From Flavihumibacter fluvii (lineage in GTDB: Bacteria > Bacteroidota > Bacteroidia > Chitinophagales > Chitinophagaceae), in the NCBI RefSeq assembly GCF_018595675.2, contig NZ_CP092333.1:2132001-2196000 (forward strand): a stretch of DNA of 64,000 nt, written 5' to 3'. The notes below the pieces were generated by a model, which was given only the letters and a program-made list of their open reading frames with translations, did no database searches and was not told the origin of the DNA. How positions within the stretch are numbered: the first letter of the stretch is position 1; the number at the start of each line of letters is the position of its first letter. Below are positions 52,394 through 60,971 of this stretch, one piece after another. The translations under genes were made by a program, and so were the position numbers.

Positions 52394-53374
52394 TTAAAAG
52401 TATCTGCCGTCCGCTAAGTAATTCCTTACATAGTCATTTACCCCCTCTTCAAGGGTATAAAACGGATCGGCATAGCCGGCATCCCGGAGTTTTTTCATAT
52501 TGGCTTCTGTGAAATACTGGTATTTGTCCCGGATATCTTCGGGCATATCGATGAATTCAATGACCGGAACTTTATCCAGGCCCTGGAAACTGGCTTTTAC
52601 CAGGTCTTCAAATGCGCGCGCATTTCCTGTTCCCAGGTTATAAATACCCGAAGCCGGCTGGTTTTCCATTAGCCACCAACAAATCTTGACCACATCTTTC
52701 ACATATACAAAATCCCGCAGCTGCTGTCCATCCTCAAAATCCGGACGGTGTGACCGGAACAGTTTCACTTTCCCGGTATCACGGATCTGGTTGACCGAAT
52801 GCCAGATCACACTGGCCATCCTGCCTTTATGGTACTCATTGGGACCATATACATTAAAAAATTTCAATCCGGCCCAAAAGGGCGGATGACAGGCTTCGTG
52901 CAACACCCATTTATCAAATTCATTTTTTGATACGCCGTATGGATTGAGGGGTTTCAGGCTAAAGGCTAATTCATGTTTGTCATCATACCCCAGTTCTCCC
53001 GCGCCATAAGTTGCCGCCGAAGAAGCATATACCAGGGGAACATTCTGGATGGTACAATAATTCCAGATTTTCTGGGAGTATTCCACATTAAGTTCCTGGT
53101 GGATGGCATAATTGAACTCCGTAGTATCCGTCCTTGCACCGATATGGAAAATGAAATCGATCTGGGGTTTATGTTCATTCAGCCATTCGAAAAAAACAGT
53201 GCGTTCAATTTTTTCCAGGAACCTTTTGCCCTTCAGGTTAGGGGCTTTGGTTATTTTACTGAAATCATCTACAAGGATGAGGTTATTAAACCCTTTCCCG
53301 TTTAAGAAGCCAACAAGGCAGCTTCCAATAAATCCGGCAGCACCGGTTACTACGATGACGGCATTTTTTTCCAT
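52394..53374 (-). CDS. hldD: ADP-L-glycero-D-manno-heptose-6-epimerase
   Basis: A 326-residue short-chain-type epimerase that makes the heptose precursor of LPS inner core. The NAD(P) motif is VTGAAGFIGSCLVGFLNGKG (about 9-28). FIFHIGARTDTTEFN (about 74-88) is HldD-specific, and the catalytic Ser and YxxxK are in YASSAATYGAGE and LNPYGVSKNEFDKW (about 143-156). KFFNVYGPNEYHKGRMASVI (about 171-190) and the C-terminal DGQQLRDFVYVKDVV complete the match. The length is close to E. coli HldD (310). Its presence indicates a heptose-containing outer-membrane glycolipid or other glycan. Confidence 0.92.
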   Translation of the reverse strand: MEKNAVIVVTGAAGFIGSCLVGFLNGKGFNNLILVDDFSKITKAPNLKGKRFLEKIERTVFFEWLNEHKPQIDFIFHIGARTDTTEFNYAIHQELNVEYSQKIWNYCTIQNVPLVYASSAATYGAGELGYDDKHELAFSLKPLNPYGVSKNEFDKWVLHEACHPPFWAGLKFFNVYGPNEYHKGRMASVIWHSVNQIRDTGKVKLFRSHRPDFEDGQQLRDFVYVKDVVKICWWLMENQPASGIYNLGTGNARAFEDLVKASFQGLDKVPVIEFIDMPEDIRDKYQYFTEANMKKLRDAGYADPFYTLEEGVNDYVRNYLADGRYF

Positions 53375-53400
53375 GAAGCGAAGTTAGGGAAAGAGAAGAA

Positions 53401-53484
53401 GTGAATAGGTGAATAGTGAATAGTGAATGGATAAAACTATTGACTTATTCACTATTCACTTATTCACTATTTACCTATTCCCCT
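53401..53484. repeat. ATTCACY heptamer repeat hairpin, locus 4 (between purL and hldD)
   Basis: The left arm (53401-53430) is GTGAATAGGTGAATAGTGAA plus two more units; the right arm (53443-53484) has TTATTCACTATTCAC twice and then degenerating units, ending 6 bp from the purL stop. The arms are inverted copies and can form a hairpin of about 20 bp. Units of 7 and 8 bp are mixed in this copy. Confidence 0.87.
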
Positions 53485-53489
53485 ATCCT

Positions 53490-55721
53490 CTACAACGGGC
53501 TCAATGCATGCTCACTCTCATGGCCAGCCAATAATTTTTCAATGGCCGTATCATATTTTTCCTTCCAGGCGCCGCTGTTTCCCCAGTCTTCGCCATCAAC
53601 CCGGATAACACCGGATGTTACAGTTCCCAGTTTGCTGAAGGCTTTTCCGGCAAGGGCAGACTCGAATGCAGCAACATGGCTTGGACTAACGGTCACTACT
53701 ACCCGACTTTGTGCTTCACCGAATAAGAAGGCGTCTTTACGGAGGTTGCGATCTGTTTCAAGGGTAAAGCCAAGTCCCCTGTTAAAGGTTGATTCCAGCA
53801 GGGTGATGAATAACCCGCCTTCACTAACATCATGTGCTGATGCGATCAATTTATCCTTGATCAAAGCCGTGATGGTTTGCTGCAGGGCGACTTCAACATC
53901 AATATCGAATGCCGGAACAGGTGAAAATTCCACACCTAATATTTTATGCAGGTATTCTGAGCTATTAATATCATTACCAGACTCCCCAACCAGGTAAACA
54001 GTGTCACCTGAAGATTTGAAATCCAGGGTCATCTTTTCCGCGATGTTTTCGAGCAGTCCAACCATGCCGATTGTTGGTGTAGGATACACAGCGCCTGCCG
54101 GGTGCTGGTTATAAAAGCTTACGTTACCACCGGTAACAGGCGTATTGAAACGACGGCAGGCTTCACCCATGCCTTTGATGGCATGGACAAACTGGTAATA
54201 TACCTGCGGGTCATAAGGGTTTCCAAAATTGAGGCAGTTGGTCACACCCAAAGGTTCGCCACCGCTGCAAACAATATTCCTTGCAGCTTCTGCTACAGCG
54301 ATCATTGCTCCTTTGTATGGATCAGCATATACATACCGGCTGTTACAGTCGGTGGTTACAGCCAGGGCCTTATTACTTGGTTTGGCCAGTACTACCGCTG
54401 CATCACTGGGTGCATTGGTAGATGTATTGCCGGTTCCTACCATACTATCGTACTGCGTGTAGACCCAACGCTTGGAAGCAATATTGGGTACTTCGACCAG
54501 CTTCCCGGCAATGGCTTTGCAGTCTGTGGCAACCGGGATACTGTTGGGGTCGAAGGCAGCAATTTTTTCAAAATAAGCGGGTGTTTCAAATGGCCGGTCA
54601 TAAACAGGCGCGCCGCCACCCAGAACCAGCTCATAAGCCGGAATAGAGGCTTCCAGCTCTCCATGCATATAAAACCGCAGCAGTTTATCATCGGTCACTT
54701 CGCCGATCACCGCACAGGGAAGGTCCCATTTTTCAAAGATGGCTTCAACAATGGCTTCCTTGCCCTTTTCCACAACCATCAGCATCCGTTCCTGGCTTTC
54801 ACTCAGGAGCAGTTCCCAGGTCTTCATATTTTTCTGGCGGGTAGGCACTTTATCCAGGTCAATCCGCATGCCCACACCACCTTTTGCACTCATTTCCGCA
54901 GTGGAGCAAATAATACCTGCTGCACCCATATCCTGCATGCCCACTACCGTACCAGTTTTGATCACTTCAAGGCAGGCCTCGAGCAATTTTTTTTCCTGGA
55001 AAGGATCGCCTACCTGCACGGCCGGCAATTCTTCTGCGCTTTCGGCTGTGATATCAGCAGAAGCAAAGGATGCGCCGCCAATACCATCTTTTCCCGTGGC
55101 AGATCCAACAAATAATACCGGGTTACCCAGTCCCTCTGCTGTAGCGCTTACGGTTCCGCCGGCTTTTACAACACCCACGCTCATGGCATTCACCAATGGG
55201 TTGGTATGGTAACAGGATTCGAAATATATTTCACCGCCAACAGTGGGTACACCAAAACAGTTGCCATAATGGCCAATGCCATGTACGATTCCTGCCAGCA
55301 GGTGCTGGGTCTTTGCTTCGCTAAGGTTACCGAAGCGAAGTGAGTTCAGTGCAGCAATAGGCCGGGCACCCATCGTAAAGATATCGCGGTGGATACCGCC
55401 AACCCCTGTTGCCGCACCCTGGAAGGGTTCAATGGCAGAAGGATGGTTATGGCTTTCAATTTTAAAAACCACACCGTATCCATCACCCATATCCATTAAT
55501 CCCGCATTTTCCTCGCCGGCAGCGACCAGCATGCGGCCGCCTTCCCTTGGAAGGGTCTTCAGCCACTTGATGGAGTTTTTATAACTGCAGTGTTCACTCC
55601 ACATACCACTGAAGGCGCAGAGTTCATTAAAATTCGGTGTGCGGCCCAGTTTCTGTTTGATCAGTTCAAACTCTTCTTCTGTAAGGCGAAGTTGCTGGGC
55701 GGTTTTAACGGTTACTTCCAT
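53490..55721 (-). CDS. purL: Phosphoribosylformylglycinamidine synthase subunit PurL
   Basis: A 743-residue enzyme of purine synthesis in the short form that works with separate PurQ and PurS. The start is MEVTVKTAQQLRLTEEEFEL (55721); the open frame upstream lacks conserved sequence and overlaps the glycosyltransferase region. Landmarks: FSGMWSEHCSYKNSIKWLKT (about 39-58, ATP site), GDGYGVVFKIESHNHPSAIE (about 79-98), PFQGAATGVGGIHRDIFTMG (about 99-118), and the second half beginning around GNTSTNAPSDAAVVL. It ends ATAIEKLLAGHES-like and LSPL. No purQ or purS is nearby. The ATG is preceded by a TACCTTTG element. Confidence 0.95.
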   Translation of the reverse strand: MEVTVKTAQQLRLTEEEFELIKQKLGRTPNFNELCAFSGMWSEHCSYKNSIKWLKTLPREGGRMLVAAGEENAGLMDMGDGYGVVFKIESHNHPSAIEPFQGAATGVGGIHRDIFTMGARPIAALNSLRFGNLSEAKTQHLLAGIVHGIGHYGNCFGVPTVGGEIYFESCYHTNPLVNAMSVGVVKAGGTVSATAEGLGNPVLFVGSATGKDGIGGASFASADITAESAEELPAVQVGDPFQEKKLLEACLEVIKTGTVVGMQDMGAAGIICSTAEMSAKGGVGMRIDLDKVPTRQKNMKTWELLLSESQERMLMVVEKGKEAIVEAIFEKWDLPCAVIGEVTDDKLLRFYMHGELEASIPAYELVLGGGAPVYDRPFETPAYFEKIAAFDPNSIPVATDCKAIAGKLVEVPNIASKRWVYTQYDSMVGTGNTSTNAPSDAAVVLAKPSNKALAVTTDCNSRYVYADPYKGAMIAVAEAARNIVCSGGEPLGVTNCLNFGNPYDPQVYYQFVHAIKGMGEACRRFNTPVTGGNVSFYNQHPAGAVYPTPTIGMVGLLENIAEKMTLDFKSSGDTVYLVGESGNDINSSEYLHKILGVEFSPVPAFDIDVEVALQQTITALIKDKLIASAHDVSEGGLFITLLESTFNRGLGFTLETDRNLRKDAFLFGEAQSRVVVTVSPSHVAAFESALAGKAFSKLGTVTSGVIRVDGEDWGNSGAWKEKYDTAIEKLLAGHESEHALSPL

Positions 55722-55750
55722 GTTGCTTTGGCAAAAAGTGTAAGAAAGCG

Positions 55751-55780
55751 CAAAGGTAATGCCTGTAGGGTAAACTGCAG
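55751..55780 (-). promoter_or_regulatory. Probable promoter of purL
   Basis: TACCTTTG (55758-55751, minus strand) is 30 bp before the purL ATG. At 19 bp spacing there is CTG (55780-55778) instead of TTG, so the -33 box is one base off. It supports the purL start at 55721 rather than 55856. Confidence 0.5.
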
Positions 55781-55833
55781 TGAAAGGGAGTCCCGATTCT
55801 GATCCGGTGTGGAAATATTGTTGCAATGTTTTT

Positions 55834-56982
55834 TTATGGCCGCTGTTTTCCCGCAAATTGGCGGATAGCCGCTTCGTAAAACCTGATCACATGGCGGGTA
55901 TCAAATTTCCGGACCATTAACGCCCTGCCCTGCACCCCCATGGCCTTCCTGTCCGCCTGGGTCAGGTGCAACATCATTTCCATTTTGGCAGCCAGGTCCG
56001 CCGCATCTTTTGTCCTGCATAAATATCCGCTGACATTTTCCAGTACCAGTTCCCGGCAGCCCTGGCTGTTGGTGGTAATAATGGGCAATTCCATACTGGC
56101 CGCTTCCATCAGGCTGCGCGGTACCCCTTCATGGTAATAGGATGGCAATACACAACAATCTGCTTCCTGCAAAAAAGGCCGGACATCATTGGTAAAGCCC
56201 AGGTAGCTGATGCGTTTCTCTTTCTGCCATTGTTCCAGTTCGGCAGGATGGATATTATCCGGATGCCGGCTTTCATAATCCCCGATCAGCCGGCATTGAA
56301 AATGGTATCCCTTGTTACGAAGGATGCCTGCTGCTGCTGCATACATGGCAATGCCCTTTGATTTCAGCAGCCGGCAACTCATCAGGAAAATAAATTCCTT
56401 ACCACCGGTTTGAACAGCTGCCGTGGTTCTTTTGAAATAACCGGTATCTACCCCTTCACCCGGAAGGACCCTGGTTTTGTTTTCGGGCACCAGCTTTTCC
56501 CGGATAAAAATCGCAGCGTCTTCTGCATTCAGGAACCAGGTTTCACTGGCCTTATTCAAACTGATCTTATATAAGGCCTTTACCAAAACATGCAACCAGT
56601 TCCGTCGGTCAAAAGCATACCCTAATCCGGTGATTACCGCAACTGATGGAATGCCCAGGGCTCCAGCGGCCATCGACCCATAAATATTTGGCTTGGCTAC
56701 AAAATGGAAGACCATGGCCGGACGGTACTGCGCGTAGATCTTTTTTAATTGCCTGTAATACCTGAGGTCTGCAATCGGGGAGGCCGACCGGTTATTAAAA
56801 TTAACGGGAGCATAGATACAGCCTTCCTGCACCAGCAGCTGGCTGTACGCATCATCCGGAGCAATCACCAGCACAGTATAACCCTGTTGTTGCAGGTAAT
56901 GGATAACCGGCAATCTGAAATTATATACTGACCAGCTGTTATTCGATACGAAGGCAATAAGGTTCAGCGGTGATGGGCTCAT
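55834..56982 (-). CDS. GT4 family glycosyltransferase
   Basis: A 382-residue GT-B fold enzyme. The N-terminal domain reads LIAFVSNNSWSVYNFRLPVI (about 8-27) and VFHFVAKPNIYGSMAAGALG (about 91-110), and the C-terminal nucleotide-sugar domain has FIFLMSCRLLKSKGIAMYAA (about 199-218) and the E-x7-E-like segment PSYYHEGVPRSLMEAASMEL (about 278-297). It resembles O-antigen or capsule N-acetylgalactosaminyl- and fucosaminyl-type transferases (WbuB/PglA-like), but sugar and acceptor are unknown. No other polysaccharide genes are adjacent except the divergent membrane protein that starts 61 bp away. Confidence 0.9.
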   Translation of the reverse strand: MSPSPLNLIAFVSNNSWSVYNFRLPVIHYLQQQGYTVLVIAPDDAYSQLLVQEGCIYAPVNFNNRSASPIADLRYYRQLKKIYAQYRPAMVFHFVAKPNIYGSMAAGALGIPSVAVITGLGYAFDRRNWLHVLVKALYKISLNKASETWFLNAEDAAIFIREKLVPENKTRVLPGEGVDTGYFKRTTAAVQTGGKEFIFLMSCRLLKSKGIAMYAAAAGILRNKGYHFQCRLIGDYESRHPDNIHPAELEQWQKEKRISYLGFTNDVRPFLQEADCCVLPSYYHEGVPRSLMEAASMELPIITTNSQGCRELVLENVSGYLCRTKDAADLAAKMEMMLHLTQADRKAMGVQGRALMVRKFDTRHVIRFYEAAIRQFAGKQRP

Positions 56983-57043
56983 TGATATGCGGCTACATTA
57001 CGGCCAAATGTATAGATTTGAACCGGTAAATCAACAACAAGGG

Positions 57044-58333
57044 ATGGAATTATACAGCAGATACGCGGTGGCATTGTCACTGGTGATGATACTAACCTGG
57101 TGGCTCACCCGAAAAGCTGATCCTTTGTTCGGATGGCCGCGCATGCTGCTGGCGATGGGGACTAAAATAATACTGGGATCCGTATATGGATGGCTGTTTT
57201 TACACCAGTATGGTGGCGATGATACCTGGCTGATCAATACCGAGGGCCAGGTGGAACTGGACAAACTACTGACAAGACCCGGCGATTTTTTTGAAGACAT
57301 CAACCTTTTCTTTTTGGTGCGGGAACATGGCTGGCGGGAAGGCCTGCACCTGTTCCAGGATAAACTGGAACTGGCCCTGCTGATCAAACCACTGGCACTG
57401 GCCAATCTTTGGAGCCAGGGGAATTATTATATCAATGTGGTTTTTTTCAGTGCTATCAGTTTTTGGGGACATTTCTGGCTATACCGCCTGGTCACCCTGC
57501 AAAAACCGGGATTACGCAACTGGGCCTTCGGGGTCATTTTTTTATACCCGCCCACTTTGTTCTGGCTGAGTGGCATCCGGGGGGATGGCCTCTTGCTGTT
57601 CTTTTTCGGATTAACCCTCTGGAATTTCAGCCAATGGCTGTCCACCCGCCGTATGCAGGCATTAGCACTATGGATGCTGGGCCTGGCAGGTATGGCGGTC
57701 ATCCGTTCGGCATTTGCAGCCCTTCTGCTGCCGGCCCTGATTTCCTGGTGGTTGGTGGAAAAACAAAACTGGCCGGTCAAAAAAGCCTTTTCCAGGGTTT
57801 ATGCCATAGCGGCATTCTTGTTTTTTTGTTCAGCATTATTGCCGGACTGGGTAAATGGCCCGGCCCGGGTAGTAAAAAAGCAAGCACAGTTTTTTGAATT
57901 AAAGGGTAATGTCCGGGTAAACCTGGATACCCTCAATACCCACCCGCTGACATTTGTACGGGCTTTACCGAAGGCGCTGGACAATGTATTTTTGCGCCCC
58001 TACCCCGGTGAAGGCACGGGAATCCTGCAATACGGCCTAATCATACAAAATTTTATTATAATATGTTTATTCCTGGTGGTTATTTTACGCAGGTATCCGG
58101 GTCGTGGCGCAATAAAGGGAGTGCCGGTCTTTGCAGGCTTATTTATTTTTAGTTTATCCGTCTATTTATCAATAGGTTATACCATACCTTTCCCGGGTGC
58201 CGGGGTACGTTACCGGGCAATTCCGGAGGCCTGCCTGGTGTTTATAGCCGGCATAGCCGGACTGGGTGGCACTTTAACAGATAACAATTATTTTAATGTT
58301 TATAAAAAGAAGATAATTTCAAACAATTCCTGA
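57044..58333 (+). CDS. Multi-span membrane protein, possible glycan-related
   Basis: About 429 residues with roughly ten membrane segments (for example VALSLVMILTWWLTRKADPL, YPPTLFWLSGIRGDGLLLFF, GLFIFSLSVYLSIGYTIPFP). Polar loops carry YGGDDTWLINTEGQVELDKL near 49-68 and GAGVRYRAIPEACLVFIAGI near the end, similar in layout to membrane glycosyltransferases or polymerases, though I find no family signature. The start is set at the ATG 57044 (MELYSRYAVALSL) because a TAGATTTG -7-like box (57013-57020) lies just upstream; earlier ATGs at 57008 and 56987 are possible. It is divergent from a GT4 glycosyltransferase, suggesting a shared surface-polysaccharide role (inference). Confidence 0.72.
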   Translation: MELYSRYAVALSLVMILTWWLTRKADPLFGWPRMLLAMGTKIILGSVYGWLFLHQYGGDDTWLINTEGQVELDKLLTRPGDFFEDINLFFLVREHGWREGLHLFQDKLELALLIKPLALANLWSQGNYYINVVFFSAISFWGHFWLYRLVTLQKPGLRNWAFGVIFLYPPTLFWLSGIRGDGLLLFFFGLTLWNFSQWLSTRRMQALALWMLGLAGMAVIRSAFAALLLPALISWWLVEKQNWPVKKAFSRVYAIAAFLFFCSALLPDWVNGPARVVKKQAQFFELKGNVRVNLDTLNTHPLTFVRALPKALDNVFLRPYPGEGTGILQYGLIIQNFIIICLFLVVILRRYPGRGAIKGVPVFAGLFIFSLSVYLSIGYTIPFPGAGVRYRAIPEACLVFIAGIAGLGGTLTDNNYFNVYKKKIISNNS

Positions 58334-58452
58334 GCTAAACACAATAATTGTATCATTTTTTTAACCAACTTAGCGGAAATTTGATAAAGGAGGAGATAAA
58401 TTCTATGTTTCCTTTATTTATCAATTATTTGCACAGTTAAAAATTACGCCTA

Positions 58453-60639
58453 ATGTCATTACGTTTCAATGCGCTAAACAACATCAATCAAACAAAAGAC
58501 GTACCTGTCGCGTCTGCAAAAATCACCGCTTTATTCGGAGAGAATGTGTTCACCCTGCAAAAAGCAAGGGCATTTCTGAGTGACGAAGCTTATAAAAGCC
58601 TGGTTGCTTCCATTAAAGGTGGAAAAAAAATTGATCGTTCTGTAGCTAACCAGATCGCTGCAGGTATCCGCCAGTGGGCAGAGACCAAAGGGGTTACACA
58701 CTACACCCACTGGTTCCAGCCATTGACTGGTACCACTGCAGAAAAGCACGATTCATTCTTTACTTTGAAAGGTGATGGCACTGCCATTGAAGAGTTTGAC
58801 GGCGCAGCATTGATCCAGCAAGAGCCGGATGCCTCTTCCTTCCCGAGTGGTGGAATCCGGGCCACATTTGAAGCACGTGGTTATACAGCATGGGATCCTT
58901 CTTCTCCTGCTTTCATCATGGAGATCGGTCAGGGTAAAACGCTTTGTGTACCTACGATTTTCGTTTCTTATACCGGTGAAACACTGGATTACAAAGCACC
59001 TTTACTAAAGTCACTCGAAGCCCTGAATAAACATGCTGTTGAAGTAGCCAACTATTTCGACAAGAATGTTAACCGTGTTTCTGCTACACTCGGCTGGGAG
59101 CAGGAATATTTTGTGGTTGATGAAGCCATGTTCAATGCACGTCCGGACCTGGTTTTAAGCGGCCGTACCGTATTTGGCCATGCCCCTGCGAAAGGCCAGC
59201 AACTGGAAGACCATTATTTTGGTTCTATCCCAGAGCGCGTATATGCTTTCATGCGTGATTTTGAAAACGAAGGCTACAAACTGGGTATTCCATTAAGGAC
59301 CCGCCATAATGAAGTGGCACCTGCACAGTTTGAGTGCGCCCCGATTTTTGAGGAAGTGAGTGTTGCCGTTGACCACAACACCCTGCTGATGGATGTAATG
59401 GATCGTGTTGCCCGCCGCCACAAACTGCGTGTATTGCTGCATGAGAAACCATTCGCCGGCATCAACGGAAGTGGTAAACACAATAACTGGAGCATGTCTA
59501 CCGATACCGGCGTTAACCTGCTGGCACCTGGTAAGACCCCGAAGACCAACCTGATGTTCCTCACTTTCTTTGTGAACACCATCAAAGCGGTACATGATTA
59601 TTCTGAGATCCTGCGTGCATCGATCGCATCTGCAGGTAACGATCACCGTTTGGGTGCCAACGAAGCGCCACCGGCCATCATTTCTGTATTCATTGGTCAA
59701 TACCTGAGCAATGTGCTGGCAGAAGTGAAAGAAAGGGTGGGTGATAAATTTGATGAGCAGGACGAAGCCATCCTGAAACTGGACCTCCACCGCAGCATTC
59801 CGGAATTGCTGTTGGATAATACAGACCGCAACCGTACTTCACCTTTCGCCTTCACCGGTAATAAGTTCGAATTCCGTGCAGTAGGTTCTACCGCCAACTG
59901 TGCTAACCCGATGACTGTATTGAACACCATCATTGCAGATACACTGAAGCAATTCAAAAAAGATGTAGATGCACAGATCGAAAAAGGTGATAAGAAAGAG
60001 ATCGCTATTATGCATGTACTCCGTGAGTATATTGTAGACAGTGAAAAAGTATTGTTTGAAGGAGATGGTTACAGTGAAGCATGGCAGAAAGAAGCGGAAA
60101 GACGCGGTTTACCGAATGTTAAAACCACGCCGTTGGCCCTTGATGCTATGATCACTGAAAAATCGAAGCACCTGTTCGCCAGTAATGATGTGCTGACCCA
60201 TGTTGAACTGGAAGCCCGTCATGAAATTGAACTGGAGAAATACATCAAACGCGTACAGATCGAAGCCCGCATTATGGGTGAGTTGTGTACCAGCCATGTA
60301 TTGCCGGCTGCGATCAAATACCAGAACATCCTGATCAACAATATCAAAGGCCTTAAAGAGATCGGTCTTGCAGACAGCTCTTACAGTAATCAAAAACAAA
60401 TCCTCCAGAAGATCAGCGAGCATATCAATGAGCTGAGCGACCTGGTAGAGAAAATGATTGAAGCCCGTAAGGTTTGCAATGCCATGGACAATACACGTAC
60501 CAAGGCTATTGCCTACGAAAGCCAGGTGAAAGCACCGTTCTTCGATGCGATCCGGTACAAAGTAGACAAACTGGAATTGCTGGTTGATGATACCTACTGG
60601 CCGCTGCCAAAGTATCGCGAAATGTTGTTCCTGCGCTAA
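58453..60639 (+). CDS. glnN: Glutamine synthetase type III
   Basis: A 728-residue GSIII, the large form typical of Bacteroidota and some cyanobacteria, which condenses ammonia and glutamate with ATP as a double-hexameric ring. Family-specific blocks: THWFQPLTGTTAEKHDSFFT (about 82-101), ASSFPSGGIRATFEARGYTA (about 127-146), and LGWEQEYFVVDE (about 214-225) with metal-binding Glu. GINGSGKHNNWSMSTDTGVN (about 338-357) has the catalytic loop and metal His, and NRTSPFAFTGNKFEFRAVGS (about 459-478) the Arg/Glu set. Length and order are standard. The 119-bp leader region has an 8-bp inverted repeat (ATAAAGGA at 58384, TCCTTTAT at 58410). A terminator follows the gene. Confidence 0.96.
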   Translation: MSLRFNALNNINQTKDVPVASAKITALFGENVFTLQKARAFLSDEAYKSLVASIKGGKKIDRSVANQIAAGIRQWAETKGVTHYTHWFQPLTGTTAEKHDSFFTLKGDGTAIEEFDGAALIQQEPDASSFPSGGIRATFEARGYTAWDPSSPAFIMEIGQGKTLCVPTIFVSYTGETLDYKAPLLKSLEALNKHAVEVANYFDKNVNRVSATLGWEQEYFVVDEAMFNARPDLVLSGRTVFGHAPAKGQQLEDHYFGSIPERVYAFMRDFENEGYKLGIPLRTRHNEVAPAQFECAPIFEEVSVAVDHNTLLMDVMDRVARRHKLRVLLHEKPFAGINGSGKHNNWSMSTDTGVNLLAPGKTPKTNLMFLTFFVNTIKAVHDYSEILRASIASAGNDHRLGANEAPPAIISVFIGQYLSNVLAEVKERVGDKFDEQDEAILKLDLHRSIPELLLDNTDRNRTSPFAFTGNKFEFRAVGSTANCANPMTVLNTIIADTLKQFKKDVDAQIEKGDKKEIAIMHVLREYIVDSEKVLFEGDGYSEAWQKEAERRGLPNVKTTPLALDAMITEKSKHLFASNDVLTHVELEARHEIELEKYIKRVQIEARIMGELCTSHVLPAAIKYQNILINNIKGLKEIGLADSSYSNQKQILQKISEHINELSDLVEKMIEARKVCNAMDNTRTKAIAYESQVKAPFFDAIRYKVDKLELLVDDTYWPLPKYREMLFLR

Positions 60640-60660
60640 GCTTATCTTGATCAATATACG

Positions 60661-60692
60661 GCCCGTTCTGTTTTACAGAGCGGGCTTTTTTT
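60661..60692 (+). terminator. Rho-independent terminator after glnN
   Basis: The 10-bp stem GCCCGTTCTG / CAGAGCGGGC (one G-T pair, 5-nt loop) is followed by T7, 21 bp after the glnN stop. Confidence 0.88.
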
Positions 60693-60820
60693 GTCTTAAC
60701 CTGCTACAACGAGGTAAAACAGAATAATCGCTCATCCAGTCCTTTCATTGAAATTATGGGACGGTTTATAGTCAATCCTGTGTTGTCTACGCTCAATTCC
60801 TGGGATGAATGTCTATTTTA

Positions 60821-60923
60821 CCTCGGAAACACCTCTTTGCCTCCTCTTTGGGTCCTCTTTGGTACCTCGAAATGGCCTCCTGGGCCGAGGAGCCAAAGAG
60901 GACCCAAAGAGGTAGCATTGAGG
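60821..60923. repeat. 11-bp-period dyad array upstream of the M20 peptidase gene
   Basis: CCTC occurs six times at exact 11-bp steps (60821, 60832, 60843, 60854, 60865, 60876). Its complement GAGG then occurs four times, also at 11-bp steps (60887, 60898, 60909, 60920). The core is a perfect 20-bp inverted repeat (60843-60862 with 60893-60912) around a 30-nt loop that itself contains a GGCC/GGCC pair. An outer 10-bp inverted repeat, CGAGGTAAAA (60710-60719) and TTTTACCTCG (60816-60825), flanks it on the left. The array lies within the 332-bp gap between glnN and the M20 gene and ends 49 bp before the latter's ATG. Confidence 0.92.
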
Positions 60924-60971
60924 GAGCAATCAGGCCAATTGTTGTTTTATTTACTATCTTCTTTGCTCAAT

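Noticed and set aside
54102-55115. Rightward 337-codon frame opposite purL
   Set aside because: Lies entirely within purL, whose conserved motifs span the region; composition (His/Phe/Cys-rich) is typical of an antisense shadow.
58384-58417. Riboswitch or attenuator before glnN
   Set aside because: Only a single 8-bp inverted repeat is present; no T-tract directly after it and no known glutamine-element pattern.
60756-60971. N-terminal 72-codon extension of the M20 peptidase
   Set aside because: It runs through the CCTC/GAGG array and precedes a clear signal peptide starting at 60972.
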